Shown in pieces: positions 57,307 to 64,000 of a stretch of DNA of 64,000 bases. The position numbers and the translations under genes are program-made. Numbering within the stretch: the stretch's first letter is position 1; each line of letters begins with the position of its first letter. This DNA is from Zoroaster sp. YZ-2022 (Eukaryota; Echinodermata; Asteroidea; Forcipulatida; Zoroasteridae): the NCBI GenBank assembly GCA_029582265.1, contig CM055817.1, positions 27,212,258-27,276,257 of the forward strand, given 5' to 3'. The notes beneath the pieces are model-generated. The model saw only the letters and a program-made list of their open reading frames with translations. It had not been told where the DNA came from and did no database searches.

Positions 57307-57491
57307 CGTACAATAATAATAATAATACATATAAATTAATATCATCACATTATGTAAATTGGGTCTCCATCATGTCTGTTCATGTTTTGTCAAGTATAGT
57401 CTCATAAACTATTTCTGTACAGCAGAAACGAATTGATCAACGAAGCATCATCTAGCATTTCTATCTTACGAATCATTTTTTGTGGACTTAC

Positions 57492-57659
57492 CAGTCTGTG
57501 TTTAGCCGTCTATCAGCAGAAAGGCAAGTGGCTCGAACCGGTACATCTGAAGCTAATGCACGGACTCTGTCATCGTCTTCGCCTTCTCTCTCCGTCTGGG
57601 AGCTCCTCCACTGCTAGAGCGACATCACTATCCCGTAGGCGCCCATGAAACCCTCTCAT
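57492..57659 (-). CDS. Unknown protein, probable first coding exon
   Basis: ATG at 57657-57659 gives MRGFHGRLRDSDVALAVEEL PDGERR. After a frame change near 57565 (two bases gained or one lost) the sequence continues GEDDDRVRALASDVPVRATC and LSADRRLNTD, ending at a strong donor (AGACTG|GTAAGT). The acidic, helix-prone composition suggests a regulatory N-terminus. The next exon may be 56201-56412, with SINE copies 5 and 6 in the intron. No family recognised. The frame change does not fit the one-missing-base pattern of contig 2, so the model is tentative. Confidence 0.35.
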
Positions 57660-58372
57660 CTATACTGGTGATCTCTCCCAATATTCGCCGCTATCGGACA
57701 TTTTCGCTGTTTTCATTCAGAAGATGTCGCTTGTCCGCTGTTGCTCCGCATTAATTGCATGTATGGTAAATGCACACAGTAAGGTCATCGACTGACCACG
57801 TGGGGCAATAAAGCGTCATGGCGCTACATCGTCAATGAAGTATGAATTATTGCGATGAGTTGAGGCTTTGGTGAAACTGGGTTTTCTGGGTCGTAGAACG
57901 CCGATCAAATTGATTTTTTGCACATGAACAAGTTTTATTGAATAATAATAATATAAAAGAATCATTACACATTTCTCGAACGAAAACAGCAACACAGCAC
58001 TTATCATTGGTCTGTTGTAGGTCAATTCAATGGAAATTACTTAAATCAAACAAATAACTTTAAATTTTCATAGTATATACATACATATAGTATACATCGT
58101 AAATTGTAACTGTTTTTATTTAGCTAGTTTATGTATTCTAATTTAGTTGTAACTGTTGAATTATTTTATGTACTATTTATTTTGCTAAATAAAATGTTGT
58201 TGAAATTATTAGGCCCTATTTGATTTTCTCTTACTTATACTTCCAAATCAGTTCCTATTAGCTTAATAATTCATTAAAATATTTATGTCCCCGTACATCC
58301 GCCTTTATAATAATAAGCGACGGTTCTTTTATATTAAACCAGTCTCAATAGCGTGAGATGTCAAAAAAATTC
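57660..58372. other. Non-coding, nothing recognised
   Basis: If the model at 57492-57659 is right this contains its promoter. AT-rich, with no TATA box or CpG island I would defend. Confidence 0.4.
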
Positions 58373-58640
58373 ACAGGGGGCGAGTTTGTCGGGGGCGAGC
58401 TTCCGAGGGCGAGTCAGGAGGGGGGCGACTTTGTGAGGGCGAGTCGTTAGGGCAGTTTCAGGCCAAGAAGGAGCCTGTCAGCGAGCTCTTGTAAGGACGA
58501 AATTGTAAGGGACGAGTTTGCCGGGTTGAGTTGACCGGCATGCGGTCATATTATCGCTGGGTTGCTGCATAAAATGAACTAGTAATTTTAGTTTTGTTCA
58601 TCTTTAAACCTAGAACAATCACCCACGTCCTGATGAAAAT
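58373..58640. repeat. GGGCGAG-rich degenerate repeat followed by a family A MITE fragment
   Basis: GGGGGCGAGTTTGTCGGGGG, GGCGAGCTTCCGAGGGCGAG and variants repeat to about 58530. From 58545 GGTCATATTATCGCTGGGTT and GCTGCATAAAATGAACTAGT match the core of MITE family A. Confidence 0.6.
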
Positions 58641-58964
58641 GTGCCTGATCATGACGAAGTTGTCCCCAATCACAAACTATATAATCTTTAATCAAACGTT
58701 TCCTAACGAATAAGAAGACGTTATATCACCCCAAATCAAGTTCAACTGCACCAGACCAGACGATATCCACCAGGGTATCATACAAAGACAATTAACTTAT
58801 TCATATAACCAACCTCCTTACACATGACAGTTGAAGTACGTTACGTAATATAGTAATATGGATTACAGTTGGAACTTGAAGGTATGCAATTAGTATCTCA
58901 CATCAATAAATTAGTATGGTATTTGTATTAAATCATATTTTTCACATACTTATACGTGCTACAA

Positions 58965-59860
58965 TTAGGTCTGGGCTTAATTGCTAGAGTCAGCGTCGAA
59001 TAAAACAAAATCACTGGGCTTGAAATTGGGACCTTAGAATGACATCAGTCAGAATAAATAAAAACACTGGGATTGAACCTAGACCTCCTACTTATGTCAA
59101 GAGTGTTATCCTACTAGTAAGACCACCCTTCCGTCCTTATGACATTTGTGTTTGAGTTTATTTATAAATCTTAGACATAAAACATTAGAATAAAATTAAA
59201 ATACTAGAATTGAGCCCAGGACATCCTGGGCTCGAACCCAGACCTCCTACTTACAAGTCAAGAGTCTTATCCACTGGACCACCAGTTGCGCTTAAGATAA
59301 TAGTGTTTGAGTTTAAAGCAATTAGAATGACATCGTCCGAGTAAAAAATACTACACTGGCTTTGAATCTAGGGACCCTGCCATAAGTCGGGTCATTAGTA
59401 TCCACTAGACCACTTGCTGTCGGGGACATATGCGTTGAGTTTAATTATAAAACCTTAGATATAAACCTAGGAATGGCATCAGTCAGAATAAAACAAAAAC
59501 ACTGGGCTTGAACTAGTCTCCTACTTATTAGTCAAGAGTCTTATCCATCGACCACTAGTTGCGCTTAAGATAATAGTGTTTGAGTTTAATTAATTAGAAT
59601 GACATCAGTCCGAGTAAAAAAAAAGATCTACTGGTTTGAACTCAGGACCTCCTACATAAGTCAAATATTAGTATCCACTAGAATCACTGTTGTCGTTGGA
59701 ACATGTGTTTGAGTTTAATTATAAAACCTAGATATAAACCTTAGAATGGCATCAGCCGAATAAAAAATAAAAACACTGGGCTTGAACTCAGGACCTACTG
59801 CAGTCAAGAGTCTTATCCACTAGACCACTTGTTGTGCTTGAAATAGTTGTATTTGAGTTT
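58965..59860 (-). repeat. Tandem array of tRNA-like units (about six), paired into units of about 275 bp
   Basis: On the minus strand a unit reads GTGGTCCAGTGGATAAGACT, CTTGACTTGTAAGTAGGAGG and TCTGGGTTCGAGCCCAG: an A-box-like block, an anticodon-arm-length spacer and a B box. Diverged copies follow about every 130-145 bp, and the flanks TGCGCTTAAGATAATAGTGT (59288, 59563) and TTATAAAACCTTAGATATAA (59445, 59720) show a two-unit period of about 275 bp. Units lack intact acceptor stems by eye, so these are tRNA-derived repeats rather than tRNA genes. Confidence 0.7.
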
Positions 59861-60119
59861 AATTATATTCCTTTTTAGCTTAATGTGTTAGACCTTTTCT
59901 TAATCTAGTGTTTATACTATTAAGTAAGTATATGATTACTGTTATTTTTTGTCCATATATCCCATGAGTTGACTTCCGACAGGGCGCAATTTCCAAGTAT
60001 AGACTTGAGGTTTATATTAGAAATTTGGGGCATGGAATCACAATCCCACCGTGAGATGGAACTACATCTCCCCAGATGGGTTCAAGACCACCGTAGTCCA
60101 GAGTTTCGTTTTCCTTCCA

Positions 60120-60548
60120 AAACACTTCTTGCCCGGCTGTTTGCCCGGCTAGCTTGCCCGGCTAGCTTGCCCGCTAGCTTGCCCGGCTTAGTTCGGTTAG
60201 CTTTCGTTCGGCTTGCTCGGCTAGCTTGCCTGGCTAGCTTGCCTGGCTAGCTTGCCTGGCTAGCTTTGCCCGGCCAGCTCGTTCGGCTAGCCAGTTCGGC
60301 CAGCTTCGGTTCGGCTAGTCGGGTTCGGCTGGCTTGCCTGGTTAGCTTGCCCGGCTATTTTTGCCCGGCTTGCCCGCCAGCTTGCCCGGCTAGCTCGCCT
60401 GGCTGGCTTGGTTGGCCAGCTTGCCCGCCGCCTGGCTAGCCGGCCCGGCTAGCTTGCCTGGCTTGTCATTAGCTTGCCTGGCCAGCTTGCCTGGCTAGCT
60501 TGCCTCGGCTAGCTTGCTCCGGCCAGCTGCCCGGCCAGCTTGCCTGGC
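60120..60548. repeat. Minisatellite of 13-15-bp unit (GGCTAGCTTGCCC/T)
   Basis: GGCTAGCTTGCCTGGCTAGC repeats with variants (TTCGGCTAG, GGCCAGCTTGCCC), about thirty units. GCTAGC is palindromic. The plus-strand Arg/Leu/Ala open frame at 59969-60250 runs into it and is not a gene. Confidence 0.9.
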
Positions 60549-60812
60549 TAAGGTCATCCTCTTTACATGATACCCGCGCCCGGCCAAAGTGGTCTGACCA
60601 CTAGAAACTGACCATTACATTTGGGGCGTTTTAACAGCATGTGCACTGTATAGGATATGTACAATAAAATATAAATATTTAAAAATTAATAAAAATATAT
60701 GGACCTCATTGCTGGTCAAGGTGACCATTGAGGTCATCCTGTCATCCTCTTTGCATGAGGCCTAACAAAGCCCGGGCCAAAAGGGTCCGACCACTAGAAA
60801 CTGACCGAATGC
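60549..60812 (-). repeat. Two inverted monomers of the 45.8-47.0 kb satellite
   Basis: AAGGTCATCCTCTTTACATG, GGTCTGACCACTAGAAACTG and ACCATTACATTTGGGGCGTT are reverse complements of the satellite unit, followed by a second monomer beginning at GAGGTCATCCTGTCATCCTC. Confidence 0.9.
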
Positions 60813-61442
60813 AATTGTCCCATATAGACATGCATTAAATCGAATGTCAAACCAGTAACCGTTACTTGTTTGATATTAATGTCAAACGCCGAATATGTAA
60901 ACTAACTTCGTCGGTAAAGAAAGAAGTAATTTTGTAATAGTCCTTCAAACTCTCAGTTTCTTTGTTTGTGGGAATGTGAGAGTCAAAAATTAAACAGGAG
61001 GTTCAGGGGTCGGTCCTCAGAACAAAGGAGACCCAGGCCCGCTGCTACATTTTTCAGTATTTTTCTTTTGGTCAAATCACACCTGACACTTTTGGCGGAG
61101 ATGGTGTGTATCTTTCATTGGAAGCCATCTGGTTTTCAATACATGTCTATGGATCCAAATTGAGCTGTGTTCAACATAGTCTGGTATCTTTCAGACTGAT
61201 TTTTTGTCATGTTTACAATTTGAATTCCACATTTACCTACAATTTTTGAGAAGAGATCAGCTATATAGAAAACTCAATCATAAACCAACAACAAATAAGA
61301 ATAAGTCAAATATTAAAAATCGGAGGGGGAAAATAGAGAATGGCCGTCCAAAAACAACCCAAAATTGCACAGATCATTGCGACAAATCATTTTAGTTTCA
61401 CAGCCCTAGGGTATATATCGTCATTAATTTTTAATGAAACAA

Positions 61443-61535
61443 TAGACCTTATGCATAATTGCAAAAGGGAAAGTCCCCTATCAGATCTGAAAAGGTCCTT
61501 TTGGGGTTTTCATGTATGCGCGCTGTGTGGGTACA
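61443..61535. mobile_element. Fragment of the fold-back MITE seen at 9033-9242
   Basis: TAGACCTTATGCATA at the end and TTTCATGTATGCGCGCTGTG in the middle match the left half of the 9033 element. The right half is not legible because the sequence quality drops here. Confidence 0.6.
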
Positions 61536-64000
61536 ACCCCATATAAAACTGAAGTGTTAAAAAACCCCTTTTTAGGGCTTCTGTTCAACCTTCATGTTAA
61601 GAAAAGGGAATTCATTAGTGTCATACTAACCCCCCAACCAAAGGGTAATCCTAACATTTTCGTGGTGTTAATTCAACCTTTCCCCAAGTTTTTGCCTTTC
61701 CTGGTTTTATTTCTTTTTCTTAGGGTGGTTCAGTAGTTTCCCCCAGATTGGGATGATTTCCGGATGAAAAACAAAAAACGAACACATACGCACTTTTGAT
61801 GTGGCGGTTTTAAATTCAAGGTCCCCAAAAAATGATCGCGGACTTTTAATTTTTGTTTATTTTAATATATTCGGGAAGACCGTGGGGGACATGGGAAAAA
61901 AAATGATGAAAAAAAAACAACGTAAAACCCAAAACCCTTTCCCTTTAACTGTATTGAACTTTTTAAAAAATAGTATTATCTATCTGAAATACTAGGGAAA
62001 ATGTACTTTTGTCCAAAGGGGGGGATCAAAACGTGTGGGACGTCTTAAACGGAAAATTCCCCCCCGAGTCCCGACAATGACTCGACTAATCAAAAGTAGT
62101 CCGGGGCCGGGCGGCGCAAAACCTAACCCTTCTTTTCTTTCTACGATCGACGGGGCGCCTTGATCAAGCAAGATCAAAAAAAAGATGCCTTCTATTTTCT
62201 GTTCTATTTTGAAATGGTGGTTTTGGGAAAAAAATGTATGCAATGAATATCATTAGATTGAATTTCTGTGTCTTTTTTGACAGAGTTTATGCTTTTGCCC
62301 CGATGTTATTTGTTTTAAAAAACGTTTTCTTAATATTCTGTGAGCTTTTTTTTTCAAAAATTGCCACCAGACTCTTTTTTCAAGGTGGGGGCCATTTGGG
62401 AAAGTAATCTAATTTTTAAATGGGTCAAAACCCGGGCCCTGGGCCCAGTAAACTGTACTTTTTACAGTAATATGGAAAATATTTCAGTTTACCTGGGGGG
62501 GCCCTTTCAAAAATAGCGCATTTTTAAATAGGCCCCCTTAGGATGATCCTATCAAAATTGTTATTTTTTTCAAAAGCCTGGAAAACTTTCATAAAATGGC
62601 CACAAATTTCACACCTAGTTTCCCCCGGTTTTTTTCATATGGACGAAATTAATTAATTGGTGTAATTTGATACTGTAATTTGATACCTAAACATAAGGTC
62701 GGAAATTATTAAAAAATTTTTTATTTTTTCCCAAATTGAAGAGTAAGGTATAAAGGTTATGACTTACTGAGTGTGAATATTGAGTTTATGGGGGGAATCC
62801 CCAAAAGCTTGCAGCCATCAAATAAAAACGGTTTTTCTTTCCTCAGAAATAAATAATTCAAGGTTTTGGGAAAAGCATTTTTGGTAAAAAAAGGGGTTTT
62901 GTTTATGTTAGAATATGTCAGGGCATAATAATATTACCAAAGGTTTAAACCCCTTTTTTATAACAAAACAATTTACAACATTGATACAACTTCCGTTTTA
63001 TGCTATTTTTGGGTTAAAATGACCTCAGTTAAAATTTTTACCTTTTTTTCCAAAAAATAAAACGATTGATTGATTTTTTTTCTCAAAATTTTTCAACATA
63101 AATTGCAAAGTAATGTGTTTTTTAAAAATAAGTTTTGGCCTTGTCTTTTGTTAAAAAAAATTATAATCATGAAACAAAACATTAATTATTTTTAATTTGA
63201 TATTTGCCCTTTTCGGTTTGGGAACAAGATCAGCCATGAAACGGAAATGAGGGGGTAAACCCAAACCTCCTTTGCCTGGGCCCACAACCCAGGCGTTTTT
63301 CCTTTCTGGACAATGGAACCGTGTGCCCGAATCACAAGTCTCCCGTATACTCAACGGAGCCCAATGCTGTTTTTCATTCTGTCAGACCCCCAATGGAGAA
63401 AATTTTTCCCTCCATGGATCAAAAGTTAAACCCCCCCCTTCAAATTGGTTCATTTTGGTTTTGGGTATTTGGGAAAAGTGAAATTTCAAAGCCTTAAATT
63501 TTGGTTTTCCAACCCCCCCTTTTTTGGTTGTTTTTCCAAAAGGGGATGACTGATTTTCAAATGACACTATCTCCCAACCTGAGCCAAATTTGTTGATATT
63601 TGTTATTTTTGGAAGGGTAATTTTGAATCCCCATTATTTTTTGGTAGAATTTTAATTTTGGGTGCCCTTTTTGCCCTTTTCTTTGATTATGGATCCTTGA
63701 CCGGGGTTGAACTTGGATGAAATTTAAATAACATGTTTTTGCAAAATAAAAATTTGGGAGGAAATATGTTTTTTTGTTTCCCAGCTCTTCTCAAAGTTAA
63801 ACCTGATGAAAAAAATGTGATTTTCCCTTAATATAGTCTTTACATGTACATGCACATTCAAAACATAGATTTCCTCTATTAATATAAAAAATTTAAACAT
63901 GTTTGAAAATTTTTCCCTTGATTTTTTTACATAGGGGTTTTTCAAAATTGTTTTCCGCCCTGAAGAAAACCCCCAAAATTGGGGCACTTCTGAAACTAAA
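61536..64000. other. Homopolymer-dominated, probably low-quality consensus
   Basis: Texture as at 35100-37615: stacked runs of A, T, C and G (for example TTTCCCCCAGATTGG, AAAACCCGGGCCCTGGGCCC). No feature can be supported. Open frames here should be ignored. Confidence 0.6.

Noticed and set aside
59969..60250. 93-codon plus-strand frame with Arg/Leu/Ala repeats
   Set aside because: Half of it is the GGCTAGCTTGCC minisatellite; the rest has no domain.

Overview
The window is repeat-rich animal DNA. Split exons with GT/AG borders, tRNA-derived SINEs, several MITE families, LTR and non-LTR retrotransposons, and very little coding sequence all say eukaryote. The gene content (Ig-domain membrane receptors, a receptor-tyrosine-kinase-like gene, a TRIM/NHL-type beta-propeller, an SLC16-type transporter) and the SINE type fit a marine invertebrate deuterostome, most likely an echinoderm. 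That taxonomic guess is an inference from family resemblance, not a database result. Two runs of exactly 500 N (6366-6865 and 41449-41948) look like scaffolding joins, so the window is three contigs whose order and orientation need not be exact.

Contig 1 (1-6365) holds tandem and dispersed repeats, a TTA/TTTA microsatellite, a palindromic MITE and, right beside it, the first coding exon of a monocarboxylate-transporter-like gene, cut off by the gap.

Contig 2 (6866-41448) carries the genes, all on the minus strand. 8386-15388 looks like one receptor tyrosine kinase: signal peptide, V-type Ig exon, a possible second ectodomain exon, a TM/juxtamembrane candidate and two kinase exons (VAVK lysine and helix C), with the rest of the kinase missing. 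19561-20382 is a beta-propeller terminal exon. 22582-24189 is a three-exon, two-Ig type I membrane protein. Between them lie SINEs, hAT-like and piggyBac-like MITEs, fold-back elements and minisatellites. From about 35.1 to 37.6 kb the sequence degenerates into homopolymer-dominated, probably low-quality consensus. The contig ends, like it begins, inside a non-LTR reverse transcriptase.

Contig 3 (41949-64000) starts with a decayed Ty3/Gypsy element (integrase to gag, one LTR and a primer-binding site), which abuts a ~180-bp satellite array. A mariner/Tc1-like transposase remnant and a decayed ~5-kb non-LTR element (gag knuckles, endonuclease, RT, RNase H) follow. Then come a possible two-exon gene of unknown function (56.2-57.7 kb), a tandem array of tRNA-like sequences, a GCTAGCTTGCC minisatellite, more satellite, and another low-quality tail (61.5-64 kb).

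In the host exons, reading frame and homology repeatedly agree after supplying one missing base, usually in a short homopolymer, while splice phases stay consistent. I therefore read most host frameshifts as consensus errors, not pseudogenes. I found no clearly new biological system. The most interesting items are the fragmented Ig-receptor kinase with a shortened glycine loop, the duplicated inverted segment around its TM exon, the palindromic MITE beside the transporter start, and the tRNA-like array.
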